This document shows positions 24,651-33,924 of a stretch of 33,924 nt of DNA, piece after piece. Source of the DNA: Welwitschia mirabilis (Eukaryota; Gnetophyta; Gnetopsida; Welwitschiales); assembly GCA_051453625.1 (NCBI GenBank), contig JBOZIK010000001.1, positions 185,732,583-185,766,506 on the forward strand, written 5' to 3'. The notes under the pieces are model-generated. The model saw nothing but the letters and a program-made list of their open reading frames with translations. It ran no database searches and was not told the DNA's origin. Both the position numbers and the translations under genes were made by a program. The first letter of the stretch is position 1, and each line of letters opens with the position of its first letter.

Positions 24651-25241
24651 ATACCTATTCATTGTGTTGTTTCTTTTTTTTTTTAATGTTTTATATATCA
24701 ATGTTAAATATCTATACAAGATTTGATACCCCTTACCAATCCATAATGAGGTTAAGCACTTGTCTTAAAATATGTCCTTTAGCAAATAAGTTGAAATTTG
24801 GTTTTATGATTCTAATGAGATGATAACCTTTCTAATGGAACACTTATTATCCATTTAGAAGGTTATGGCTTCAAACCATTAGGTGATCTAGCTGACATAC
24901 TCCGAGGTCTTAATAAAATTAAATCATTCATTTAAATGATTATGTGATTGTACTTTTAAGGGAAAGGTATGCTCAAAAAAGTTTAGAGTTTGACATCCTA
25001 ATTTGAATTAAATTGTATGGTGGTCATCACATCATTGATATAAGAGTATTACCTTTTAAAAATAGGAATTGTATTATATGTAAAATAATCATGCATTAAA
25101 TTTATTTCCTTTGTTTACAATCAACTACTTTCTACTTAACGGTCTTTAAGTAAAATGTCTCATTCTAAAATCAGTATTTCTTTGAGGACTAAAGAAATAA
25201 AGGTAAAATCATCTAAGTGTAATAAAGCTCTAGTCTCCTAG
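24651..25241. other. Sequence between LINE 2 and the copia LTR, nothing recognised
   Basis: AT-rich. It may contain the last part of the LINE (RNase H or 3' UTR), but no motif supports that. Confidence 0.35.
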
Positions 25242-25482
25242 TGTTGAGTTATTATTTACCAATTTGATGTCAAACTAATGTTTTCTGTTTAGATAAACAT
25301 GTCGTATCTTGTGTAGAAAATATTAATCATTGCAAATTAGAAGCTAAAACAATTTATCACAATTTAAACATGAACCTATTAGTTTTTATACTTAATAAGG
25401 GATCAACCATATTCTTAAGGGGTCGAACGCACTTGAAGCGTACATAAGAAATGAATCGAATTCAGAGGGATTGACAGAACAT

Positions 25483-25680
25483 ATGAGGGATCGATCGGAC
25501 CTGTGCATCCATACTTCTTAACAGACCATCAAGGGGTCGACTGGATACATGAGGCATCGACCAAACCTATGCATCAAATACTTCTCAGCTGATCATCAAG
25601 GGGTTAAATAGACACATGAGGGATCAACCAGACTTAAGCATCAAACTTTCATAACCGATCATCAAGGGATGAATCTAAAG
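25483..25680 (+). repeat. Three-copy 66-67 bp tandem repeat inside the LTR
   Basis: Copies begin at 25483, 25549 and 25616, each starting ATGAGG(G/C)ATC or ATGAGGGATC and containing GCATC, a CTT-rich stretch and ATCAAGGGG or ATCAAGGGA. Looser versions of the same GGGRTCRACY motif continue to about 25925. Similar motifs in reverse orientation occur in the second LTR at about 32075-32350. Confidence 0.7.
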
Positions 25681-26250
25681 TGACATTTATCCTTTATCAA
25701 CACGGGATCAACCCGATATTTATGGGGTCAACTGAAGCAGAAAACACTGTTGCAATTTTTTTTAAATAAGGGGGCAACTGGATGAATATGCAGGTCATCA
25801 GATAAATGGTTGACCAAATCCTAAGGGGTTGACTGGACATGGAGCTATACGAAACAGGAGTCGATTGAAAGAACACGGGGGCAACCAACTTCAGTGACAG
25901 CACCAGATGTAATCAACCAGACTTTTAAGGCATTAATCAATCATGATGAAAACATGATTTTCTAGCCATTATGAGCCTGTTTTCTATCCATTAGAAGATA
26001 TTTTTACTTATAAAAATCCTAAAAGTCTTCTGCTATATATTTGCCAAGAGTAAAACTCATTGTACCACTTTTTGAATATTATGAAATTTTTCCTTGTGCT
26101 CATTGGTATTCTTTCTACCTAACCAAAGATGAATCAAGAGCTATGGTTATCATTGTATACTTGATCAAGTTAGTTACACTCTGTGATTCAGATTATACCA
26201 TTTTTTCAAGAAGTTAGCAATAATATTCTTGAGCTAAAGATCAAATGAAA

Positions 26251-26910
26251 CTTATACATTTTAGCACACCATTGTTACCATTTTACTTTCTTGCAAAAGG
26301 TTGAGACATGGCCTCAGAAAAGCCTAATTGTAGAGATTACAGGTGAACTTAAAATACCTATAAAGAAATTAAGAAAGATCCAAATCAGAACTGGATAGAA
26401 GTTAATCGTTGAGAGTGGAATAGGGGGTTTTCTGAACCACTATAAATCTTGCATGCTTCTCATTGGTATTTTTATGCTTTCTGTTCTTTAGTTTTTTAGA
26501 ATAGTTTTAGTTTACTTACATAAGTATTTANNNNNNNNNNNNNNNNNNNNNNNNNNNNNNNNNNNNNNNNNNNNNNNNNNNNNNNNNNNNNNNNNNNNNN
26601 NNNNNNNNNNNNNNNNNNNNNNNNNNNNNNCTTATACATCTTAGTGCACCATTGTTACCGTTTTACTTTCTTGCAAAAGGTTGAGACATGGCCTCAGAAA
26701 AGCCTGATTGTAGAGATTACAGGTGAACTTAAAATACCTAGAAAGAAATTAACAAAGATCCAAATCAGAACTGGATAGAAGTTAATCATTGAGAGTGGAA
26801 TAGGGGGTTTTTTGAACCACTATAAATCTTGCATGCTTCTCATTGGTATTTCTATGCTTTCTGTTCTTTAGTTTTTTAGAATAGTTTCAGCATTATTTAC
26901 ACAAGTTTTT
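26251..26910. repeat. Assembly artefact: 100-N gap flanked by the same ~280 bp
   Basis: 26251-26530 and 26631-26910 are the same sequence with roughly 5% difference, on either side of a gap of exactly 100 N (26531-26630). This looks like unmerged overlapping contig ends, or ends from two haplotypes or two copies of the repeat. It inflates the LTR length. Confidence 0.8.
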
Positions 26911-27007
26911 AGTGTTAATTTCAAGAAAAGTTATTTTTATAAAGTTGTTCGATTAAATTTTTTAAATTCTATTCACTCCCTTCCTCTAGGATTCTCGATC
27001 CTACATT

Positions 27008-27020
27008 TAGTATCAGAGCT
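27008..27020 (+). promoter_or_regulatory. Primer-binding site for initiator-Met tRNA (copia element 1)
   Basis: TAGTATCAGAGCT lies two bases after the LTR end. It differs by one base from TGGTATCAGAGC, the usual plant copia primer-binding site complementary to the 3' end of initiator methionine tRNA. This fixes the LTR boundary and the plus-strand orientation. Confidence 0.85.
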
Positions 27021-27070
27021 TGGTAGAGTCCATGTTAGATCCTCACAGGTCTAGACTTTAAAACTAAAAA

Positions 27071-28560
27071 ATGAGTAATCCTTTAGATGAATTTTTCATT
27101 GATCACTTACCCATGTTTAATGGGTTAAACTATGCATATTGGAAATCCTGTATAAGAATCTTCCTCAGGTCCATAGACACAAACATTAAAATAGTTATTT
27201 ACAATGGTTATACTATGTCTACTCTAACTAAAACTAATGCCCATGGAAATACTATTGTACTAACAAAAACCAAATACTAATGGACTCCCATTGATAGATC
27301 CAAAGCTACTATAGACACCCATGATCTTAATGCCAACTTTTGTGTAGTTTGTGTAGACGAGTTCAAATGAATTGTAAACTGTGAACATGCAAAAGAAGCT
27401 TGGGACATCCTTGAGGTAGCACATGAAGGGACATCTACTGTCAAGTAGGCCAAACTTACCGACAGTCAAATTCAAAGATATTTATATGGATGAGGAGGAG
27501 ACATTATAGGAATTATTCACCAGACTTACCAACATCATAAATTCTATGGCAAGTCTAGGTAAAAGAATGGATGAGGCAAAAGTGGTTCAAAAAGTGCTGA
27601 GATCACTTCCAAAAAGATTTAAGTTAAAATTCACTATAATCAACGAAATCAAGAACATAGATATGATGGCACTTGAAGAATTACAAGATAATTTACAAAC
27701 TTATGAATTAAAACTTTTTAAAAATAGAAAGAAANNNNNNNNNNNNNNNNNNNNNNNNNNNNNNNNNNNNNNNNNNNNNNNNNNNNNNNNNNNNNNNNNN
27801 NNNNNNNNNNNNNNNNNNNNNNNNNNNNNNNNNNACAAGATAATTTACAAACTTATGAATTAAAACTTTTTAAAAATAGAAAGAAAGTTATTTCTTTGAA
27901 ATGTGTGCAGGAAGAATATAGATCAAAAAAATTAGATAAAGATCTGGATATGATGAAGTTACTTTACGAGCAAGAAGATTTAAGAAATTATTACACAAAA
28001 GAAAGAAAGAAGGTAAGCCAATTAGAGAAACAAAAAGATATCACTCAAAGTTCAGAAAAGAACAAGACAAAGATAAGGAGATCTAATGTTATGCATGTAA
28101 GGGCTATGGACACATTGCAAATGAGTGTTCAAACAATAAGGGAGAACAAAGAAAGTCCAAGACATCTTCATTCATTACTACATAGGACAATGTAGATGAA
28201 TATGAGGATAGTAGTTTTAGCCAAGATTTAAATGGAGAGCGAAGGCTCTCTTTTATGGCAACTATTTCTCCATTATAGAACATACCTAGGCCATCTGAAC
28301 CTAATGATTTGAATCTCAGGGAAGAAGACCAAAATGAGCTTAAAGACACCTGTCAAGAACTTTATATGGAATGTGAAAAATTGGCAAAGCACATCAATGA
28401 TTTGAATAAGATTGTGAAAAATATTATCAAAGGAAAGAAGGAAATAGAAAGAAAGTAAAAAATGGTCAAATTTAAAAATTTTAAGCTTGCACTTGAGGTA
28501 AAAAACTTGTCACATTTTGTTAATAAATCTCTTAGTGATTCAACTAAATTAGAATAAATG
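27071..28560 (+). pseudogene. copia element 1 gag (nucleocapsid polyprotein), broken
   Basis: The ATG at 27071 is the first in-frame start after the primer-binding site and opens MSNPLDEFFIDHLPMFNGLN. Typical copia gag (UBN2-type) landmarks follow across several frames: FNGLNYAYWK, AKEAWDILEVAHEGTS (about 27385-27435), VLRSLPKRF (about 27590-27622), and then LQDNLQTYELKLF. The zinc knuckle CYACKGYGHIANEC at 28087-28128 keeps all four CCHC ligands but lies in a different frame from the open stretch before it. A second, degenerate knuckle (CYFYGKSDHSKSF) is near 28675-28715, followed by RTKWVKANAFKS. Stops and frameshifts, and a 100-N gap at 27735-27834, break the gene. Confidence 0.8.
27683..27886. 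repeat. Assembly artefact: 100-N gap flanked by an identical 52 bp
   Basis: 27683-27734 and 27835-27886 are identical, on either side of exactly 100 N (27735-27834). Collapsing them gives one continuous gag region, which supports overlapping contig ends rather than a biological duplication. Confidence 0.9.
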
Positions 28561-28900
28561 CTTAGAATATGAAAACCAGTTCATGATAAGATAGGTATTG
28601 GTTTCATCCCTCAAAGACCACAAAATTAGCAAAATTAAGTAACTTGATAAAATAAGTTTATTTCTAAAGTCACATGTTATTTTTATGGTAAGTCAGATCA
28701 TTCCAAGTCATTTTCTAATGCTAAAAAATTGATGTTATTTTCAAATTTAGTTAGTACCTTTTCATTTAAATTTATTCTAAAAGGAGATGTACCACATCAG
28801 TCTAAAAGGACTAAGTGGGTAAAAGCTAATGCTTTTAAAAGTCTGTTGATTCAAATAGATTTCAAGGTTTGAAATGTAACTCGCTAGTATTTAGGCAACG

Positions 28901-29666
28901 NNNNNNNNNNNNNNNNNNNNNNNNNNNNNNNNNNNNNNNNNNNNNNNNNNNNNNNNNNNNNNNNNNNNNNNNNNNNNNNNNNNNNNNNNNNNNNNNNNNN
29001 NNNNNNNNNNNNNNNNNNNNNNNNNNNNNNNNNNNNNNNNNNNNNNNNNNNNNNNNNNNNNNNNNNNNNNNNNNNNNNNNNNNNNNNNNNNNNNNNNNNN
29101 NNNNNNNNNNNNNNNNNNNNNNNNNNNNNNNNNNNNNNNNNNNNNNNNNNNNNNNNNNNNNNNNNNNNNNNNNNNNNNNNNNNNNNNNNNNNNNNNNNNN
29201 NNNNNNNNNNNNNNNNNNNNNNNNNNNNNNNNNNNNNNNNNNNNNNNNNNNNNNNNNNNNNNNNNNNNNNNNNNNNNNNNNNNNNNNNNNNNNNNNNNNN
29301 NNNNNNNNNNNNNNNNNNNNNNNNNNNNNNNNNNNNNNNNNNNNNNNNNNNNNNNNNNNNNNNNNNNNNNNNNNNNNNNNNNNNNNNNNNNNNNNNNNNN
29401 NNNNNNNNNNNNNNNNNNNNNNNNNNNNNNNNNNNNNNNNNNNNNNNNNNNNNNNNNNNNNNNNNNNNNNNNNNNNNNNNNNNNNNNNNNNNNNNNNNNN
29501 NNNNNNNNNNNNNNNNNNNNNNNNNNNNNNNNNNNNNNNNNNNNNNNNNNNNNNNNNNNNNNNNNNNNNNNNNNNNNNNNNNNNNNNNNNNNNNNNNNNN
29601 NNNNNNNNNNNNNNNNNNNNNNNNNNNNNNNNNNNNNNNNNNNNNNNNNNNNNNNNNNNNNNNNNN
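28901..29666. other. Assembly gap of 766 N
   Basis: No sequence information. By position in copia order it should contain the protease and the beginning of the GAG-pre-integrase domain of element 1, neither of which is visible. Confidence 0.97.
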
Positions 29667-30518
29667 TGATAAAGGTCATAAGATTGTTTTTAATAGCACT
29701 AAATGTGAATTTAGACATGGCAAAATAAATGATATTATTCTTAAAGAAAATAGAATTGTTAATGTCTATAGCATTGATCAATCGTTTTCTACTTGTTATT
29801 TTTCTCATGTTAATTAAGAAGAGCTCTAGCATAAATGTTTAGGTCATGTAAATTACAGTCATCTGAAAATGATTATTAGAAAAGAAATTGTCAAATGAAT
29901 TCCAAAAATAAATATCAAAAAACATGGTCTTTGTGATGCATGCTTAAAAAAACAAATAAGAACATCATACAAAAGTAAAAACCAAGTTTCCACAACCATG
30001 TCTTTAGAGATTATTCATAGGGACTTGGTAGGACCATCTCAAATCCAAAGTTTAGAAGGTAGACACTATTTTCTAACCATGGTTGATGACTTTTTAAGAT
30101 ACACATGGATAAATCTAAAACATATAAACATTGGGTTGAAATATATAATAAATTCAAAATGAGAAAGGCTATACCATAAAAAAAAAGAAGCGATCATGGT
30201 GGTGAGTTTGAAAATCAGTTATTTAAAAAGTGTTATATTAACAATATTATTGATCACTAATTCTTAGCCCCTAGAATACCTCAACAACATGGACTTACTA
30301 AGAGAAAGAATAAAGTCCTCTAAGAAATGGTAAGAATGATGTTAAATGATAAGGAGGTTTTGATAAATTTTTGCACTGAAGCTATTAGCATTACATTTTA
30401 TATTATAAACTGAGTTTACTTTAGACTGGGTATGAATAAAACTCCTCATAAGTTGTGGAAAGGAAGACAACCAAACATCTCTTACTCTAAGATCTTCGAG
30501 AGTAAGTGTTTTATGTTA

Positions 30519-31224
30519 TCCCTCGAGCAGTTACGCCGGAGAAATCTTGTATCTTGTGGTACTCTTCCATCCATCTGCTTCCAGTGTTCAAAGGCAAACT
30601 ACTAGTTCATCCAATACATATTTTGTAGGATAGCCTATTGGCACACCACGGGGTTCGTCACTCATAAATGCTTGGCTCGGATGGGGTTCACTTATAACCT
30701 CTTGGCTCGCTGCACATCGAACTCGAAGCAGACTACCTGAACGAAGCACATGCTTTGTATACGATAACTAAACTAAACAAGGGAGAAAGATGTAATGCGT
30801 GCAGCAAGCGTTTATATGCATGCGCACAAATGCACCCGTACCATATGGAACAACAGTATAGGAAGGAGAATGTACTTACTGAACGATTTAGAGTAGTAGA
30901 TGATGTAACTCGCTTTGCCAAACCGTTTGAGGGTTGCATGCCTCTATAGCCTACTGAAGCCCATTGGTGGTTTATTGTCCTATGCTTTCCCTTGTGCTCA
31001 TTCCTTCAGTAATGGTTTATAGCAGGGGTAAGTTAGTAGGGGTAAGTTAGCAGGGATAAGCTTTTAGTAGGAGTAATCTAGCAGGGGTAAGCTCCTCAAC
31101 TATGTTCCGGCGTACCGTACCGAACCATATCATACATAATATGAATGATGCGGACATATAGCTACCACCATCATACCGTACATATACATAATATGAATGA
31201 TGCATACCATACCCTACTGTACAT
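30519..31224. mobile_element. 706 bp insertion in copia pol with 18 bp flanking direct repeats
   Basis: AGTAAGTGTTTTATGTTA occurs exactly at 30501-30518 and 31225-31242. Removing the insert and one repeat restores the pol reading frame (KIFESKCFMLKD), so the 18 bp is a target-site duplication. The insert is visibly richer in G and C than its surroundings. It starts TCCCTCGAGCAG and ends CTACTGTACAT, with no poly-A or poly-T tail, no terminal inverted repeats, and no TG...CA ends. A long duplication fits LINE-type integration or staggered break repair rather than an LTR element (5 bp). Open frames at 30755-30949 (plus) and 30733-30939 (minus) overlap and have no known motif. Identity unknown. 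Confidence 0.7.
31021..31093 (+). repeat. Five-copy 14 bp G-rich tandem repeat
   Basis: Units AGCAGGGGTAAGTT, AGTAGGGGTAAGTT, AGCAGGGATAAGCT (plus TTT), AGTAGGAGTAATCT and AGCAGGGGTAAGCT lie back to back inside the 706 bp insertion. A second pair of repeats follows: TACATAATATGAATGATGC at 31133-31151 and 31185-31203, spaced 52 bp. Confidence 0.9.
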
Positions 31225-31370
31225 AGTAAGTGTTTTATGTTAAAAGATAGAGAACACCTAAACAAATTTAAATCTAAGGCAGATGAAGCAATATTTTTAT
31301 AATATTCTACTAGAAGTAGAGATTATCATGTTTTCAATAAGAAAAGCTTAACCATGGAAGAATCAATTAA

Positions 31371-32546
31371 TGGCTCATGAACCTTAGAGAGGGGGAGGGA
31401 TGAATAGGACTTCTAAAAAATTTAAATAATTATTACTATCCAATAAAGAAATTATGACATAAAAACATATAAAAAAATAAACTCAAAAGTAGAACCAAAA
31501 AAATGCATAAGACAAGATTTATAGTGGTTCAGAATACACCCTATTTCACTCTCAGAAGATAGTCAATAACCAAGACTATTTTGGATCTTTGTTACATCAC
31601 TATGAACTAGGTTTTCAAGGCTAATCTTCAACCTTATAAAGCAGACTTTTTTAGGCTACGTCTCAACCTTCATAAATGGACTTTTGCAGGCTTAGTCTCA
31701 ACCTTTAGAAAATGGACTTTGTAGACTTAGTCTTAATCTTTAGAACAGTATAATGGTAAGTGAGGATGAAGCCTCTATGCTTTAAGTCACGAACTAACAA
31801 TAGAGCCTTATTACTCAAATTTGATACAAAGGTAAGTGCTAGGTGAGAGAAGAATAATAGTACAAAGATAAGCCCTTTAGATCAAGAGTGAGACCTTCCT
31901 TTTTAAAAATCCATTATAAATGTTAAGTCTTAAGGTTTTTAAGTGTGAATTCTTTAAATAGATTTCCCAAAAATATAATTGTTTAGATAGTTGAAAAGGA
32001 ATCTGACATTTGTAATAGACAGATTTGGTAAAATAACAATTAGAAAATCACTTTAAAATTTCCACTTCTGCTCTGACCGGTTGACCCCTTGATCATCCAA
32101 TCAACCTGAGTAACTCACGTTACTTGATCCCATTACACCTTCATCATCTAGTTAACCTAATTAACTCATGTTACTTGGTTCATTCATCCCCATCTAAAAT
32201 CTAGTCGATCATTTTTCTTCATGTCTGGTCAACCCCATATGAGTCTGGTTAACCCCATAGGACATAGTACATATGGGAAAGCTTGAAAAATGCATCTCCA
32301 GATCTGATTGATTCCGTAAAAGTCCAATCGACTCCTCATAAAGTAGTTCAAAATGAGTATTTCCAAGTTTGGTTGACTCCTACTTTAAGTCCTTGGATAG
32401 AAAATCAAGTTACTTTAGCTAGAACATGTCCAAATTTTGATATCTTTTGGATATGGTTCTTGTAGTTTCTTGCATCTGTAAAATTACATTTTATTTTATA
32501 AAGATCATATTAGTTTAACATCAATTGGTAATATAAAATCCTAACA
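31371..32546 (-). mobile_element. 3' LTR of copia element 2 (minus strand), nested in element 1
   Basis: On the minus strand it starts TGTTAGGATTTTATATTACC right after a polypurine tract and ends ...TTCATGAGCCA, giving 1,176 bp with TG...CA ends. Start and end blocks match the LTR at 25242-27005, and the GGTTGACCCC / GGTCAACCCC motifs at about 32075-32350 are the reverse complement of those in LTR 1. It abuts element 1 pol at 31370, so element 2 inserted into element 1 in the opposite direction. The expected 5 bp target duplication would be ATTAA (31366-31370); its partner lies outside the window. Confidence 0.75.
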
Positions 32547-32558
32547 ATCTCCCTCTTT
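32547..32558 (-). promoter_or_regulatory. Polypurine tract of copia element 2
   Basis: AAAGAGGGAGAT on the minus strand directly precedes the LTR start TGTTAGG; it is the plus-strand primer site. Similar purine runs upstream on the same strand (ACGAAAGGGGGAGC near 32650, AAAGGAGGAGAAAA near 32780, TAGGGGGAGAAAA near 32865) are typical of the non-coding 3' region of this kind of plant copia element. Confidence 0.8.
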
Positions 32559-33619
32559 AACATTGATGGAAAACAAATAAGTGATTTTAAGATCAAATAA
32601 ACATTTCATCTTTAAGCTCTTTCTAACAAGGCATATTAACATAAATAAAGCTCCCCCTTTCGTAAAGCCATACAAACAATATTAAGTAAATGGTGTATTT
32701 CCTTCTAAGAAAGAAATATGTCTAAAATAAACCATTTTTAGTACATGAATATTTTTGAAAACACTATATTTTCTCCTCCTTTGACATCAATGGCAAAGAA
32801 TAAGAAAAGAAAGATAAAGAGCTATAATCCTTAGACATGTGGTGAGAAATATCATATTTTCTCCCCCTAGCTTTATGCCATATATAAAAATAATACTTAT
32901 GATAAAGTTTCCAAAGCTAATATGTAAATGAGATGATAATTTTTAATTCATAATTTCCAAAACAAAACCAAGTGATGCTATGTTCATAACTATAAGATTT
33001 AATTACAAAGTAAAACATCAGAATATTCAAATTTTATAGACAGAACTTCATAGTAAATTATCATTAAGATGCAAAACCAATAAAAAAGTAAATATCACAA
33101 TGATAATTCTAAAAGGCACATCATATTACAACAATTAAAGATTAGGTAAAAATCATGTAATAAATATTGATTAATCAAAATAACGAACTACTACTAAAGT
33201 TGAAATTTTATTGGATCAAAAAGATTTTAAATTCTTAGCTTTAACCCATATGGTCTTTCTTGAATTTTGAGTAAAGAATTATTTGGAAGCAAATTTAAAT
33301 GATAATACATTACTGTTTGCAAAATACATACCTTTTCTATATGAACAGTTAAATTTTGAATAACTAACTTTAATGACAAGTGATATTTTTGGTTAAAGAT
33401 GTTATACCTGTATTACCTACATCACTAGATGAATATGATGTTCTATTGGCTTCAAATCCAATACACTTTTATTGATGAAAGTTATCCTAAGCCAAGCATC
33501 TTCTTACGTTTTTATGATCCTTCTATAAATCTACTCAAGACTTGTGAAGATTGACTTAAATTATTCATGAGACTTGTGTGTTTTCTTCCTGAATCTCTTT
33601 ATATTTTTGATTTATGGCT
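32559..33619 (-). other. Internal region of copia element 2 between gag and LTR, no pol
   Basis: Read on the minus strand, the gag-distal part keeps NNLSQSSQVLSRFIEGS (about 33515-33570) and a TIWVKA-like block near 33240-33262, which corresponds to RTKWVKA in element 1. After that about 650 bp of AT-rich sequence with several purine tracts leads directly to the polypurine tract. There is no protease, integrase, reverse transcriptase or RNase H and no space for them (about 3 kb would be needed). Confidence 0.6.
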
Positions 33620-33924
33620 TTATTCTTCCTTCTTAATCATTGATGATATTTTTAGTTCATTAAATTTTATAATAAGCCTTTCACATTCTTGATATAGTTT
33701 AAGACATGTGTCTTCAACATCCTCCTCTTCTTCATCTTCACTTATGTCCAAATCATCATGCTTAAAGAGCTTTAATGATTGAGTAAGGGGATTTCCAAAT
33801 GCCATGACTAATAATATTCCATGTTCTTCAGGTTCTTCATCTAATCTTTCTTCTTCTTTTTCCTGCATACTTTTAAAAGGAAAAATCTTCTTTCTATTCT
33901 TAAAAAATTTTAACTCATAAGTTT
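33620..33924 (-). pseudogene. copia element 2 gag fragment (runs off the window)
   Basis: The minus-strand open frame 33868-33620 contains EEEEDVEDTCLKLYQECERL and IIKFNELK, matching EDQNELKDTCQELYMECEKL and HINDLNK of element 1 gag near 28326-28410. Further upstream, 33888-33924 on the minus strand matches the element 1 gag block around YELKLFKNRKK. The N-terminal part lies beyond the window edge. An acidic stretch (EDEEEEDVED) is the most evident feature. There is an 82-codon open stretch, but gag as a whole is only partly open. Confidence 0.7.

Larger units (their letters stand above)
25242..27005 (+). mobile_element. 5' LTR of copia element 1
   Basis: Starts TGTTGAGTTATTATTTACCA and ends ...GATCCTACA, two bases before a primer-binding site. 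The start matches the start of the minus-strand LTR at 32546 (TGTTAGGATTTTATATTACC), and both LTRs share an end block (ATTTTTTAAATTCTATTCA versus ATTTTTTAGAAGTCCTATTC), so they belong to one family. The span includes a 100-N gap and about 280 bp of duplicated contig end, so the real LTR is nearer 1.4 kb. The middle is rich in GGGATCAACC / GGGGTCGACTGG motifs. Its partner 3' LTR is not in the window because the element is interrupted at 31370. Confidence 0.75.
29667..31370 (+). pseudogene. copia element 1 pol fragment: GAG-pre-integrase and integrase core, broken and truncated
   Basis: GAG-pre-integrase landmarks: HKCLGHVNYSHLKMI (about 29830-29875) and CDACLKKQIRTSYKSK (about 29935-29980), the HHCC zinc-binding part. 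The integrase core starts at IIHRDLVGPSQIQSLEGRHY (first catalytic Asp at 30022-30024). The second catalytic Asp is in SDHGGEFEN (30192-30194). The third acidic residue, usually Glu in the V-E-R-K-N-R block, is Lys in GLTKRKNK (30300-30302). Pol is interrupted by a 706 bp insertion (30519-31224). It then resumes in phase as LKDREHLNKFKSKADEAIF up to MEESI, where the nested LTR of element 2 begins. Reverse transcriptase and RNase H are absent from the window. Confidence 0.8.

Noticed and set aside
24668-24684. T-rich run as the tail of LINE 2 in reverse orientation
   Set aside because: LINE 2 reads on the plus strand, so its tail should be A-rich; no flanking duplication was found.
25483-25680. 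Regular 66 bp repeats considered as a CRISPR-like array
   Set aside because: The repeats are directly tandem with no unique spacers, lie inside an LTR, and the context is a plant nuclear genome.
31105-31130. GGTTCGGTACGG on the minus strand as a possible SINE box B
   Set aside because: It is only a partial match to GGTTCGANNCC, no box A lies at the right distance, and there is no tail, so a tRNA-derived SINE is not supported.

Overview
This is a nuclear plant DNA window, AT-rich and dominated by decayed retrotransposons. It holds one recognisable, apparently intact host gene. The evidence for a flowering plant is a spliced FLX-like coiled-coil gene, plant-type L1/LINE ORF1-ORF2 remnants, and copia LTR retrotransposons with an initiator-Met-tRNA primer-binding site. 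The species cannot be fixed from this sequence.

Layout. (1) 1-7440: a degenerate plus-strand LINE whose internal segment (ORF1 zinc knuckles, endonuclease, N-terminal half of reverse transcriptase) is repeated head to tail with periods of about 2.50 and 2.40 kb. The last unit runs on into the rest of ORF2. (2) 7441-10100: unassigned low-information sequence with two microsatellite or tandem-repeat patches. (3) 10100-14140: the gene island. A minus-strand FLX-like gene has four coding exons whose splice phases all agree (291 aa) and a probable intron in its 5' UTR. (4) 14141-25241: a second, different LINE on the plus strand. Its ORF1 appears to be split by a roughly 4.3 kb non-coding insertion that begins TGTGACACC and is flanked by AACAC on both sides; ORF2 follows. 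(5) 25242-31370: a plus-strand copia element with 5' LTR, primer-binding site, gag and integrase. It is broken by many mutations, two assembly gaps inside its body and one in its LTR, and a 706 bp foreign insertion flanked by 18 bp direct repeats. (6) 31371-33924 (running off the end): a related copia element on the minus strand, nested in the first, with LTR, polypurine tract and gag but no room for pol.

Only the FLX-like gene is likely to be expressed as protein. Everything else is a nested, mutated transposon landscape. Three of the five assembly gaps are exactly 100 N and are flanked by nearly the same sequence on both sides, so parts of the window are artificially duplicated. I found no evidence of a new biological system. 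The most unusual objects are the tandem LINE array and the 706 bp insertion without tail or inverted termini.
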